A stretch of DNA of 27,968 nt from JBAYJT01 sp041664965 (GCA_041664965.1 JBAYJT010000020.1:1-27968); one strand, 5' to 3'. Positions 1 through 8,400 are shown, counted from the first letter of the stretch. Numbers and translations: made by a program. The notes: a model not told the origin generated them from the sequence alone.

Positions 1-68
1 ACCAGTAGTTTTTTTAAAATATGTTTAAAGATCGGCTTGCACTTTTACGAACTAGGTAAAGGAGCGTC

Positions 69-92
69 CAGCCTAGCTTACGGGGCTGTTTT
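69..92 (+). terminator. possible rho-independent terminator upstream of truA
   Basis: CAGCC (69-73) can pair with GGCTG (84-88) over a 10-nt loop, followed by TTTT. It would end transcription of a gene lying left of the window. The stem is only 5 bp and the T-run is short, so this is a weak call. Confidence 0.3.
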
Positions 93-129
93 ATGAAAGT
101 TTGTCGTGTACAAAGGTTTTTTGGGTTTT

Positions 130-158
130 TTGTAAAAAATCTGAATCCATGCTATAAG
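130..158 (+). promoter_or_regulatory. predicted truA promoter, start codon almost at +1
   Basis: A -35-like TTGTAA (130-135) and a -10-like TATAAG (153-158) are 17 nt apart, with a TG dinucleotide just before the -10. The expected transcription start is about 165, one base before the truA ATG at 166. No Shine-Dalgarno sequence precedes that ATG, so the mRNA may be leaderless or nearly so. This comes from motif matching only. Confidence 0.4.
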
Positions 159-165
159 CATCGAT

Positions 166-921
166 ATGAAAATAGCATTGGGTATTGAATATCAAGGAAC
201 TAATTACCACGGATGGCAAAAACAACAAGGTCTTGTGACATTGCAAGGTACTTTAGAAGAAGCCTTAAGCAAGTTAGCCGATCAGCCTATAGCTGTACAA
301 TGTGCAGGCCGTACTGACGAGGGAGTGCACGCTTTTGGGCAAGTGGTGCATTTAGAAACAACCGCAAGACGCTCCATACACGCCTGGGTCTTTGGTGGAA
401 ATAATTTTTTACCGCGCGATATTCGCATTCAATGGGCAAAAGAAATGCCGGAAGACTTTCATGCGCGTTTTTCGGCTGTGGCGCGGCATTATCGCTATAT
501 TATTTACAATCACAACGTGCCAAGCGCACTTTATCACGAACGAGCAACTTTTTATTTCTATAAATTAGATGAAAAAAGAATGCAGGAAGCGGCGCAGTAT
601 CTTATCGGAGAGCATGATTTTTCGGCTTTTCGCGGTGCGTATTGTCAGGCGCAAAGTACTGTTCGCAATATAACTAAATTAGAAATTTCACGAAGTGGTC
701 GCATTATAACAATAGAGGTCGTTGCCAATGCTTTTTTGCAGCATATGGTGCGAAATATTGTTGGCGTTTTATTAGAAATAGGCAATGGCGATCGCGAACC
801 AATTTGGGCGAGGGAAGTTCTAGAAAGCAAAACTAGATCTCTTGGCGGCATAACTGCTCCATCTACAGGTCTTTATTTTATGCAAGTTGACTATCCGGAA
901 AAATATGGCCTTAGTTCTTAA
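166..921 (+). CDS. truA: tRNA pseudouridine(38-40) synthase TruA
   Basis: TruA converts uridines 38-40 in the anticodon arm of many tRNAs to pseudouridine, in the cytoplasm. The 251-aa protein has the family's N-terminal signature: an RxDxGVHA-type loop (CAGRTDEGVHA, about residues 47-56) with the catalytic Asp at about D51. The C-terminal half has the conserved FLQHMVRN helix. Length fits the family (about 245-270 aa). The start MKIALGIEYQG is the expected N-terminus. The gene overlaps the following MFS transporter by 17 bp, so the two are probably co-transcribed. There is no clear ribosome-binding site; see the promoter entry. Confidence 0.96.
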   Translation: MKIALGIEYQGTNYHGWQKQQGLVTLQGTLEEALSKLADQPIAVQCAGRTDEGVHAFGQVVHLETTARRSIHAWVFGGNNFLPRDIRIQWAKEMPEDFHARFSAVARHYRYIIYNHNVPSALYHERATFYFYKLDEKRMQEAAQYLIGEHDFSAFRGAYCQAQSTVRNITKLEISRSGRIITIEVVANAFLQHMVRNIVGVLLEIGNGDREPIWAREVLESKTRSLGGITAPSTGLYFMQVDYPEKYGLSS

Positions 922-2449
922 ACGCAAATGGTGGATTTTAATTTCTGTTGCGCTTTGTATTTCGATGCTCTACATCGACCAGACTGGGATCTCTGTCGTT
1001 TTACCACAACTTAAAATTGCTTTTGCATGTAGCGATGTAGAAGGAAATTGGGTAATTAACTCTATGTTGCTGAGTATGGCGATTTTGATTGCCATAGGAG
1101 GTAATTTAAGCGATCGCTTTGGAACTAGGCGGTCTTTTTTGTATGGTACTGCCGGTTTTGCTTTTGCTTCTGTGCTTTGCGGTATGGCGCCAAATGTTTC
1201 TTTGCTTATTGCTGGTCGGGCTTTGCAAGGTGTGTTTGCCGCTTTGCTTTTGCCATCAACTTCTATCAGCGTTGTGAACGCTTTTCCCGAGCGTCAAGTT
1301 GGAACGGCTATGGGAATCTATATTGGCAGCGCTTCTATTTTCTTGATTTTAGGTCCGCTTTTAGCTGGATTTTTGACTGAATATATCAATTGGCGCTGGG
1401 TGTTCTATGTCAACGTGCCTCTAACATTGCTTTCTTTATACATTGCCAATTTTAGCATGCGCAAAACTGAGGCTAAGATTTTTTTAGCTAAGAAGAAAAA
1501 AAATATTTCTTTTGATTGGTTAGGTTTTTCTACTTTAGGCATTGCAAATACCGCCTGCGTAGTTGCTCTTATGGAAGGAGGGTATTGGGGTTGGCGTTCG
1601 CCTATTATTATCGGACTTGTGCTTTTAGCTTTCACATCTTATTTTTTCTTCCTCAAGATTGAAAAGAAGCTAAAAAATCCCTTGATTGATTTTCAAATTT
1701 TGAGACAGCGAAATTACGCAGTTTGCGCATTTATCATGTGTGCGATGCAGTTTTGTTTAATTACGCGCATATTTTTGATCATCATGTTTCAAACTATAGG
1801 GAAGCAAGGTCCGGTGGCAGCGGGTCTGTTAATTTTGCCTTCTACCTTGCCCATTATGTTTGTGGCGCCGTTAGCGGGTTATCTCATGCAGCGTTTTGGG
1901 CCAAAACTGCCAATTCGTTTGGGAACTATTTTGACTGCGATAAGCTTAGTGTGGCTTGTAGTGTTTATAACAAAGGATTCTTATGCGCTGCTTTTTGTTG
2001 GCTTACTTCTTTTTGGCGTTGGAGTTCCATTGGCGTTGAATCCTAGTTTGACTACGGCTTTGTCTAGCGTTGGTCGTGAACAGCGAGGAACTGCTTCGGG
2101 AATTATTCAACAACTGCGCCAGCTTTCTGGTACATTGGGTGTCGCTGTTATTGGCTCTGTGATTGATAATGTGAGTAAGCATAGTTTTTCTCATTATTTG
2201 GGAAGATTAGGTGGCAATTTTGCAGAAGCGTTACAGAATATTTCGACAAGTGACATTTTGCTTTCTACTAACAGCGCCAAGGCTGCTTTAAAACCTTATG
2301 CGATCTCAATGCAAAACAGTATAGATAACTTTGCCGAAAAAGCTTATCTTCTAGCTTTCCGCTTTGGAATGTTAGTGACTGCTTTGGTGGTTTTGTTGGC
2401 TGTGATATTGGCTTTTACGAAGATTAAGCAGCAAAAAATTGAGGAATAG
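905..2449 (+). CDS. MFS transporter, DHA2-type (EmrB/QacA-like, 14 TM)
   Basis: An inner-membrane drug:proton antiporter of the DHA2 type is likely. From the ATG at 905 the protein has 514 aa and about 14 hydrophobic segments. Motif A appears as GNLSDRFGTRRS in the loop after the second segment, and a motif-C-like GPLLAGFL lies in the fifth. An in-frame TTG at 887 would add six residues, but the ATG at 905 has CGGAA just upstream and overlaps the end of truA by 17 bp. The next gene is FosA-like, four bases downstream, so the pair may form a resistance unit. The substrate cannot be told from sequence. The C-terminus is Lys/Glu rich and cytosolic. Confidence 0.88.
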   Translation: MALVLKRKWWILISVALCISMLYIDQTGISVVLPQLKIAFACSDVEGNWVINSMLLSMAILIAIGGNLSDRFGTRRSFLYGTAGFAFASVLCGMAPNVSLLIAGRALQGVFAALLLPSTSISVVNAFPERQVGTAMGIYIGSASIFLILGPLLAGFLTEYINWRWVFYVNVPLTLLSLYIANFSMRKTEAKIFLAKKKKNISFDWLGFSTLGIANTACVVALMEGGYWGWRSPIIIGLVLLAFTSYFFFLKIEKKLKNPLIDFQILRQRNYAVCAFIMCAMQFCLITRIFLIIMFQTIGKQGPVAAGLLILPSTLPIMFVAPLAGYLMQRFGPKLPIRLGTILTAISLVWLVVFITKDSYALLFVGLLLFGVGVPLALNPSLTTALSSVGREQRGTASGIIQQLRQLSGTLGVAVIGSVIDNVSKHSFSHYLGRLGGNFAEALQNISTSDILLSTNSAKAALKPYAISMQNSIDNFAEKAYLLAFRFGMLVTALVVLLAVILAFTKIKQQKIEE

Positions 2450-2452
2450 TTT

Positions 2453-2860
2453 ATGATTACAAATCTTAATCATATTACTTTAGCAGTTAGCGATATTGAT
2501 ATTTCTTTTAAGTTTTATCGTGATATTTTATGTTTGAAGCCATTATGTCGCTGGGATAAAGGCGCTTATTTTTTAGTGGGAGATTTTTGGTTTTGTCTAA
2601 ATCTTGATAAAAACGTTCGGCCCGACCCTGGCTATACGCACTATGCTTTTTCTGTAACACAGGAAAACTTTCAGACTTTTTGTGATAAACTTATTGCTAA
2701 TAATGTAAAAGTTTTTAAAGAAAATACATCGGAAGGCGATTCTTTCTATTTTTTAGATCCAGATGGGCATAAACTGGAAATCCATGTCGGTGATTGGCGT
2801 TCTAGGGTTGCGACAAAAAAAATAGAAAATGGTAATTGGCAGGATGTGGAGTGGTTTTAA
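2453..2860 (+). CDS. fosA: FosA-like fosfomycin thiol transferase (VOC superfamily)
   Basis: FosA enzymes open the epoxide of fosfomycin with glutathione, using Mn2+ and K+. The protein has 135 aa, the usual FosA length. The metal ligands fall at the expected places: H7 in the N-terminal NHITLAV motif, H63 in YTHYAF, and E109 in HKLEIHVGD. The K+/phosphonate loop SEGDSFYF (about 93-100) and the active-site T9 are present. Similarity to Pseudomonas-type FosA runs through the whole protein, which favours FosA over a generic glyoxalase. It sits 4 bp after the MFS gene and 12 bp before a hydrolase, probably in one operon. Whether it confers resistance or acts on another substrate is unknown. Confidence 0.85.
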   Translation: MITNLNHITLAVSDIDISFKFYRDILCLKPLCRWDKGAYFLVGDFWFCLNLDKNVRPDPGYTHYAFSVTQENFQTFCDKLIANNVKVFKENTSEGDSFYFLDPDGHKLEIHVGDWRSRVATKKIENGNWQDVEWF

Positions 2861-2872
2861 GGAGAAATAAGT

Positions 2873-3658
2873 GTGTTTATAAAAATAAAAAACTTAAATA
2901 TTCATTACAAAATACTGGGGCAGGGAGCGCCGGTCGTGATGATTCACGGCTGGGGGACGAATCTTAAAAATCTTTCCTCTTTAACTGAAGTGTTGGCAAA
3001 AAGTCATCAAGTTTTCGCTTTGGATTTGCCTGGTTTAGGTCTGAGTACGCCGCCTAGTAAACCTTGGGGAACGCCGGAATATGCTGAAGTTGTGGCAGAA
3101 TTTATTCATGCATTGAAAATTAAAAATCCCGTTTTGATTGGGCATTCTTTTGGCGGCAAGATTTCGCTTTATTTAACGGCCAAAAAGATGGTAGATACAG
3201 AAAAGCTAATTTTGATCAGTAGCTCTGGAATTCGTTTAAAACGCAGGAAAAAGTTTGATTTTTTGCGTGTAGCCTATGTTTTTAAAGTTCTCAAAATTTT
3301 AACGGGACTGCCAATTTTACGCCTATTTTTCCGTGGAAAATTTTGGCAAAATAAATTGGCTGAATACCGTAATCGCTTGGGCTCGGAAGACTATAAGGCT
3401 GCGAGTGGCGTTATGCGCGCCAGTCTAGTTAAAATTGTTAACGAAGATTTTCGTAAACTTTTGCCACTGATTCATATTCCAACTTTGCTTTTGTGGGGAA
3501 GTAAAGATCCCAGCGTCTCGCTTACTGTTGCCGAAATGATGCGCGACTTGATTCCTAAAGCATCTCTAGTGGTTTTCCCTAACACCGGCCACTTTCCGCA
3601 TTTTACTAACAAGGATGAGGCTGAGGCGAGGGTTTTGGAGTTTTTGGAATGCTTATAA
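2873..3658 (+). CDS. alpha/beta-fold hydrolase
   Basis: A serine hydrolase of the alpha/beta fold with 261 aa. The oxyanion-hole segment HGWG is near residues 25-28. The nucleophile elbow GHSFGG places Ser92, and the likely triad partners are Asp212 (GSKDPSV) and His240 (NTGHFPHF). A lid-like basic stretch (RLKRRKKFDF, about 121-130) follows the core. The start is GTG at 2873, supported by GGAG at 2861-2864. There is no signal peptide, so it is cytosolic. It is last in the run truA-MFS-fosA-hydrolase. The substrate is not predictable; family members include esterases, lipases and haloperoxidase-like enzymes. Confidence 0.85.
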   Translation: MFIKIKNLNIHYKILGQGAPVVMIHGWGTNLKNLSSLTEVLAKSHQVFALDLPGLGLSTPPSKPWGTPEYAEVVAEFIHALKIKNPVLIGHSFGGKISLYLTAKKMVDTEKLILISSSGIRLKRRKKFDFLRVAYVFKVLKILTGLPILRLFFRGKFWQNKLAEYRNRLGSEDYKAASGVMRASLVKIVNEDFRKLLPLIHIPTLLLWGSKDPSVSLTVAEMMRDLIPKASLVVFPNTGHFPHFTNKDEAEARVLEFLECL

Positions 3659-3684
3659 GTTTAAAGAATGGTTTTACAAGTTCG

Positions 3685-3707
3685 GTAGCCGCAGACTTTA
3701 GTCTGCG
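3685..3707. repeat. REP-like palindrome with GTAG head
   Basis: GTAG (3685-3688) is followed by an 8-bp perfect stem CGCAGACT/AGTCTGCG (3690-3707) with a 2-nt loop. A GTAG head next to a short hairpin is the layout of REP sequences mobilised by REP-associated tyrosine transposases. It lies between convergent genes and could also act as a transcription barrier. Confidence 0.55.
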
Positions 3708-3731
3708 TAAAGATCGAACGCAGTGGTGGCA

Positions 3732-3757
3732 ATTGTGCAAGCGCCTCTTGCATAATT
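3732..3757. terminator. hairpin between convergent genes
   Basis: The core stem is TGCAAG/CTTGCA (3736-3741 with 3747-3752), extended outward by a G-T wobble and an AATT/AATT pairing, with the loop CGCCT. It lies just past the end of the inverse autotransporter gene (-) and after the hydrolase (+). No clear T-run follows on either strand, so terminator function is a guess. Confidence 0.3.
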
Positions 3758-3764
3758 ACACATT

Positions 3765-6467
3765 TCACTGCCAAACCCTCCGCTCCGCCTTAATCGAATC
3801 CGCAAATTGATTGTCTTGAAGCAAAGTTTTTATTAAAGATTCTGGCCAAAACTGCGTGGAATTTGCGTTGTAAATTCCGAAAGAGTTCAGTGGATTTTGC
3901 GAGGAAACGTTAAAAGTGTTTTGGGTTATATTTAGTGCTTCCAGGTTTATGCCTTGTAGATAGATTCCATAAGCATTTTGATTGTTACTACTGATATTAA
4001 AAGTGGTGTTTGAGATAGACAAATTATTGTCGAAACTTCGTGTGCTATTTTGGGCAAAATTTAGTCCGTAAGAGTTACTGTGTTCGCTATTGGAATAGCT
4101 GCCTAGCGTTGAATCAGAGAGGTTTAGTTTGTTATTTGTAATTTCTAAAAAGCGTTTTCCAGATTCAGAGCCTCCTTCACTGGAAGCATAGCCAAGCAAG
4201 ATAGAATAGCCATCACTATTGCTGTTAGCGCTGAGCGCTGTTGTTGCGATGTTAATTGTATTGTGGTCGATATTAGATGAAACAATGCCGTCTTGTCTGC
4301 CTGTGCTTTCGTTAAAGCCGAAACCTAGCGCTAAAGCATAGCTGTTACCGCTGTGTTTGCCATATTCTCCGCTAGATCCTGTGCTTTTTAAATTGGATTT
4401 ACTAATGTCGATATTGTTTTGTGAAATATCTAGATTTACTTTGCGATACGAAGTTCCATAAGCCGTTTCGCCTTCCATATAACCATCACCAACTAAAATC
4501 GCGAAAGCGTTGCCGCCAGCCAAAGAGGCGATAGCTACTTTGCTTATTGCGATGATATCGCTATTTTCGATTCTGAGCGAGTTATAAGTCGTAGCTAAAG
4601 AATTTGGCGTATCAGTACTGGTGCCACTGCCCGCCGCATAGCCGATTAAAATCCCGTAAGAATTTCCAGCTAGGAAAGTACAATCGGCGAGATTATTAGC
4701 GTTAGCCGTTAGGCTACTTTGCAATAGGTTTACATTATTTCGAGTAATGTCTAGGTTTTTATCTAAGGCATAAGACCAGCCGAAGCCATAACCAACCAAA
4801 ATGGCATATGCATTGCCTGTGTCATCGGCTGTGGATTTGCCATTGCTAATAGCGCTTATGCGGCTATTGTTTATGATATTTATATTATTATCATGTACAG
4901 CGTTAATATTACTGAAATCATTTTCGTAATAATCATATCCCACTAAAATTCCATAAGCATTTCCGCTGTGTCTTTTTTCATTACTATAATTACTAGCTGT
5001 AGCCTCAATGGAACTGTGGTCGAGAGTTAAATTATCCACGTGATGAACATAAATGCCATAAGCATTGTCAGTATTAGATTTTACGTAAATATTGGAATCT
5101 TTAATATTTAAATTTTTAATGCTATCGCCGAGAATACCAGTGCTGTATTGATTTAACGCTTTTTTGTCGCCTATATTACAGTTTGAAATATTTACATTAT
5201 TGGCGTTGTTATTAAGAAAAATAGCTGTTTGATCTTCGCGATCAGAGGGCAAAAGTTCTATTGAATCTAGCCTATTATTGCCGCTTAATTCTAAACTGCC
5301 GAAGAGAAGAGGGCGTTGATCTAAGGAATTTATCTTTGTGTAATCGCTATTGCGGCCCATTAAAGACACGCCTTGCGGCAGAAGAATCCTAGAAGTGTAG
5401 TTATTGGGAGCTAGATAAATTCTAGTTTCTGGCATGTTTGATTTGCTAACAATGTCGATATTTTCTTGGGTGAGATTTGCCCAAGGGTGTTCGTGCGATC
5501 CATCGCCATCTTGTTCTCCGCCAATAAACCAAACCTTGTCGTGCGCTAATACATTTTCTTTGCTAATAGTAATCTTTTTTTCTCTACTGGTTTTGCTGAA
5601 AGTAGCGTAGCCATTTGAGATTACTGAATTATTGTTTTCTATTGGATCTAGCAAATGTGCACTTAATCCCCATGCTTTTTTTGCATTAGAATCTAAGCCG
5701 CTTAAAGTAAAATTTAGACCAACTAAAATGCGATTGTGTTGCCAGTTGTCGTAACTTTCACGTACCTCGAGAGAGACATGATCGTTTAGTTTATAGCTTA
5801 AGTGCGCTAAGGCGCCATGGATGTTTCCATTGTGTTTAGTCGTAAAGTGATAAGCGCCGAGAGAAATTTTGAAATTTTCTAAATTAGGGAAAGAGTATCC
5901 CAGTGTGAAATCTAATCCAGTTGCAAAGTCAGTGTGGCTGGAAGTTTCGAGAGTTGCAGGATTGTCGAATTCTTTATGTTCGGTAAAAGACAAATACCTA
6001 TTGTGATTGTAATCGCTGGCAAAGCCTTGTGAAAAAGTTTTATTTTCTACGCTACTTTGAGATGGGAAATAACCGTTTAGATGCAAATCCCAAATGTTTC
6101 CGAGCATTTCCACGCCAGGGTTAAAAATCCAGATTTTGTTGTGCGACGGTGTAGCGCTGTAATCAGCGAAAAAATAGGCGCCGAATATTTTTTCTAGGTA
6201 AACTTTACGCAAGCCACTGCCAAGGCCAAGCATCCAGCCGTTATTGTTTAATCCTATCTTGCCATCTAAAGCGGTAAACCAGATTTCTTCAGTATTTCCA
6301 GCCAGCGGCAAGAGACTTTGGAGTCTTGCTATGGTCGCATCTCCACTAAGCGTTTCTAGAGTTGCTGTTGGTTTTAGTTGAAAACGTTCTAGATGCAAAT
6401 CGGCAAAGGTTATCGGCGAAAAACAACAGAACACCAGGATGAAAATTTTATGTAATATTTTTTGCAT
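3765..6467 (-). CDS. inverse autotransporter with beta-helix passenger (adhesin-like)
   Basis: A 900-aa predicted outer-membrane protein. Residues 1-22 form a signal peptide ending SPITFA before D23. Residues of about 50-265 have alternating aromatic and hydrophobic strands (for example WMLGLGSGLR, FGAYFFADY, LHLNGYFPS, FKISLGAYHF) that fit the N-terminal beta-barrel of the intimin/invasin class. From about residue 310 to the end the protein is a string of short Asn/Ser-rich strands (NNINIINNSRISA style) typical of a right-handed parallel beta-helix. At least eight imperfect copies of a GNxYxILVGYG block recur about every 50-90 residues. The barrel-first order indicates an inverse autotransporter, so the passenger would be displayed at the surface. 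Most known members carry Ig-like domains, so the helical passenger is less common. Function as an adhesin is inferred. Confidence 0.75.
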   Translation of the reverse strand: MQKILHKIFILVFCCFSPITFADLHLERFQLKPTATLETLSGDATIARLQSLLPLAGNTEEIWFTALDGKIGLNNNGWMLGLGSGLRKVYLEKIFGAYFFADYSATPSHNKIWIFNPGVEMLGNIWDLHLNGYFPSQSSVENKTFSQGFASDYNHNRYLSFTEHKEFDNPATLETSSHTDFATGLDFTLGYSFPNLENFKISLGAYHFTTKHNGNIHGALAHLSYKLNDHVSLEVRESYDNWQHNRILVGLNFTLSGLDSNAKKAWGLSAHLLDPIENNNSVISNGYATFSKTSREKKITISKENVLAHDKVWFIGGEQDGDGSHEHPWANLTQENIDIVSKSNMPETRIYLAPNNYTSRILLPQGVSLMGRNSDYTKINSLDQRPLLFGSLELSGNNRLDSIELLPSDREDQTAIFLNNNANNVNISNCNIGDKKALNQYSTGILGDSIKNLNIKDSNIYVKSNTDNAYGIYVHHVDNLTLDHSSIEATASNYSNEKRHSGNAYGILVGYDYYENDFSNINAVHDNNINIINNSRISAISNGKSTADDTGNAYAILVGYGFGWSYALDKNLDITRNNVNLLQSSLTANANNLADCTFLAGNSYGILIGYAAGSGTSTDTPNSLATTYNSLRIENSDIIAISKVAIASLAGGNAFAILVGDGYMEGETAYGTSYRKVNLDISQNNIDISKSNLKSTGSSGEYGKHSGNSYALALGFGFNESTGRQDGIVSSNIDHNTINIATTALSANSNSDGYSILLGYASSEGGSESGKRFLEITNNKLNLSDSTLGSYSNSEHSNSYGLNFAQNSTRSFDNNLSISNTTFNISSNNQNAYGIYLQGINLEALNITQNTFNVSSQNPLNSFGIYNANSTQFWPESLIKTLLQDNQFADSIKAERRVWQ

Positions 6468-6498
6468 TTGCGCAGTGTAAATGCGCTTTTAGCGGATT

Positions 6499-6527
6499 TC
6501 TATACCGTGTTTTTTACGGTATTGCAA
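6499..6527 (-). promoter_or_regulatory. predicted promoter/operator of the inverse autotransporter
   Basis: Read on the minus strand, TTGCAA (6527-6522) and TATAGA (6504-6499) are exactly 17 nt apart. A 7-bp perfect inverted repeat, ATACCGT (6502-6508) and ACGGTAT (6516-6522), fills the spacer and would suit a repressor or activator. The leader to the ATG is about 25 nt and has no clear Shine-Dalgarno sequence. Confidence 0.45.
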
Positions 6528-6528
6528 A

Positions 6529-6566
6529 AAATTGTGAATTATGAATTATAAATTATGAATGAGGAG
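6529..6566. repeat. AT-rich AATTATGAAT repeat, copy beside the nadC stop
   Basis: A run of AATTATGAATTATAAATT-type units ends immediately against the nadC stop codon (TAA on the minus strand, 6569-6567). It is the same family as the copies after pssA, fabD, fabF and tmk, and is inverted relative to the copy at 7399-7434 on the other side of nadC. Confidence 0.7.
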
Positions 6567-7400
6567 TTATGTGAACAACAACGACAAATTAATTGCTTTA
6601 ATATTTTTGGTTAAAGCGCCGACGGAAATGTAATCAACGCCAGTTTTTGCAATTTTGCGGATATTTTTTAAGGTTACATCGCCAGAAACTTCGAGTTTAG
6701 TTCTCGCGGTTTCTTGGTTTAATTTCACAGCTTTTTGGATTGTTTTAAGGTCGAAATTATCGAGCATAATAATATAAGCGCGGGCGGCGAGAGCTTCTTT
6801 GAGTTCAGCTAAATTTTGGACTTCTATTTCTACTTTTTTATGAGGATGAGCTTGGCGCGCTGCCGCTATTACTTTGCTTATAGACCCAAAAGCTGCGATG
6901 TGATTTTCTTTGATCAAAAACGCGTCGTATAAGCCTAAGCGATGATTTTTGCCGCCACCGCAAAGAACTGCATATTTTTGAGCTAATCTAAGTCCTGGAA
7001 TGGTTTTCCGCGTATCCAGAAGTTTTGTTTTAGTGCCTTTTAAAGCATCTAGAAAAATACTTGTTTGTGTGGCTGTGGCTGATAAAGTTTGTAAGAAATT
7101 TAAGGCTGTTCTTTCAGCAGTTAAGATGGATGCTGCCTTGCCTTCGATTTTGGCGAGTTTTTGCTTGGGTTTAACAAAATCGCCATCTTGTACCATCCAA
7201 GTAATTTTGCAGTCTTTATCGAGTTGGTGAAAGGCTTCGTCCGCAAACTTAATACCGGCAATAACAGCTTTTTCGCGGCTGATAATATAGGCCTTGGCTT
7301 TTTTGCTTTGTGGTAACAGGCTGGCTGTTATATCGCCACTTTGAATATCTTCATCTAAGGCATTTTTGACTAGGTTTTTTATGTAATTACATTGCAACAT
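6567..7400 (-). CDS. nadC: nicotinate-nucleotide pyrophosphorylase (carboxylating) NadC
   Basis: NadC (quinolinate phosphoribosyltransferase) makes nicotinate mononucleotide from quinolinate and PRPP in de novo NAD synthesis. The 277-aa protein starts with the family's N-terminal helix and DEDIxSGDITA (about 17-26). The core has TAERTALNFLQTLSATAT (about 94-111), LDTRKTIPGLRLAQKYAV (128-145), the GGGKNHR loop (148-154) and FLIKENH (161-167), which hold the conserved substrate-binding basic residues. The C-terminal part has EVQNLAE, MLDNF and EVSGDV as expected. It lies 24 bp after pssA on the same strand. Its start codon directly follows an AT-rich repeat that offers no Shine-Dalgarno sequence, so translation may depend on coupling to pssA. 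Confidence 0.95.
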   Translation of the reverse strand: MLQCNYIKNLVKNALDEDIQSGDITASLLPQSKKAKAYIISREKAVIAGIKFADEAFHQLDKDCKITWMVQDGDFVKPKQKLAKIEGKAASILTAERTALNFLQTLSATATQTSIFLDALKGTKTKLLDTRKTIPGLRLAQKYAVLCGGGKNHRLGLYDAFLIKENHIAAFGSISKVIAAARQAHPHKKVEIEVQNLAELKEALAARAYIIMLDNFDLKTIQKAVKLNQETARTKLEVSGDVTLKNIRKIAKTGVDYISVGALTKNIKAINLSLLFT

Positions 7401-7434
7401 AATTCATCATTTATAATTCATAATTTATAATTTT
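7399..7434. repeat. AT-rich repeat between pssA and nadC
   Basis: On the minus strand this reads AAATTATAAATTATGAATT and onward to ATGAATTATG. It supplies the last Leu codon and the stop of pssA (7427-7425) and ends at the nadC start codon. Confidence 0.7.
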
Positions 7435-8210
7435 GTTTTTTCTTCCCCAGTTTTTTTGATGTTTTGCAGATGTTGCCTACGTTCATGTTTTTTCTTACGT
7501 AGTTCCAAAATAGTTCCAACTGGGCCAGATAGGGCATACAAAATACTTAGTGCTGCCAAAATGTAAGATGGCGCAAAAGAAATGAAAACTATGATGAGAA
7601 CTATGATGAGAATTATAGTAAATGGCACGTGATCGCGTAAATCTAGATCTTTAAAGCTACGAAAGCGTATGTTGCTGACCATCAAGACGCCTAAAAATAT
7701 GGACGAGCAAGCGATAAGAATTTCTACCCATTGGCCAGACAAAGATAAATCTTGAGTCACCCAAATCATACCAGCGAGTACACCAGCAGCCGGTGTGCAA
7801 GCAAGGCCTTGAAAGTAGCGTTTGCTTTTATTGACTTGTGTATTAAAGCGAGCGAGGCGCAGCGCCACGGCTGCTGCATACACAAAAGCTGCCAGCCAAC
7901 CAAATTTGCCAAGTTCAGTAAGTCCCCAAATATAAACAACTAAAGCTGGTGCAATACCAAAGGCTACCATGTCGGATAAGCTGTCTAATTCCGCACCAAA
8001 AGGCGTTGTTGTGTTGGTAAGACGCGCCACGCGCCCATCTAAAGAATCCATCAACATGGCGATAAAAATCGCAATAGCCGCATTTTCATAATGCCCTCGC
8101 ATGGCAGCAATGATGGCGTAAAAGCCGGCAAAGAGGGCGCTTATAGTGAATAAATTAGGCAGTAAATAAATGCCACGTTGGCGAAATGTAGGCTTGTTTT
8201 GTTCTTCCAT
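7425..8210 (-). CDS. pssA: CDP-diacylglycerol-serine O-phosphatidyltransferase
   Basis: An integral membrane enzyme that makes phosphatidylserine from CDP-diacylglycerol and serine, the precursor of phosphatidylethanolamine. The CDP-alcohol phosphatidyltransferase motif is complete: D55 and D58-G59, A62-R63, G72, D76 and D80. The 261-aa protein has about eight hydrophobic segments and a basic C-terminal tail. The N-terminal RGIYLLPNLFTISALFAGF segment is typical of the PssA (not PgsA) branch. Its stop codon lies inside the AT-rich repeat. It precedes nadC on the same strand. Confidence 0.93.
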   Translation of the reverse strand: MEEQNKPTFRQRGIYLLPNLFTISALFAGFYAIIAAMRGHYENAAIAIFIAMLMDSLDGRVARLTNTTTPFGAELDSLSDMVAFGIAPALVVYIWGLTELGKFGWLAAFVYAAAVALRLARFNTQVNKSKRYFQGLACTPAAGVLAGMIWVTQDLSLSGQWVEILIACSSIFLGVLMVSNIRFRSFKDLDLRDHVPFTIILIIVLIIVFISFAPSYILAALSILYALSGPVGTILELRKKKHERRQHLQNIKKTGEEKTKL

Positions 8211-8313
8211 AGTTGATTTCCGGATTTAGATTATTGGAATTTAAATATTCGACATATTGTAAAGGATCGGAGGTTTATTATGAAGTACATTGCGAAAATG
8301 GAGGGTGAAATTG

Positions 8314-8343
8314 TGCACATTTTCGAGATCCTTCTGCTATAAT
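8314..8343 (+). promoter_or_regulatory. predicted promoter for phosphatase A
   Basis: TATAAT (8338-8343), preceded by TGC, has a weak -35-like TGCACA (8314-8319) 18 nt upstream. It would give a leader of about 155 nt that contains one copy of the 45-bp repeat and a 20-bp palindrome. No PmrA-box-like repeat is found at the expected place here. Confidence 0.4.
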
Positions 8344-8400
8344 TTTCTCGATAAAGAAATTTGCGCGAAAAAACATCCCCCTACGCTAAAGCTATGGAGG

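Noticed and set aside
1..165. tRNA or other structured RNA upstream of truA
   Set aside because: Only a short GC stem with TTTT is seen; no cloverleaf or CCA end.
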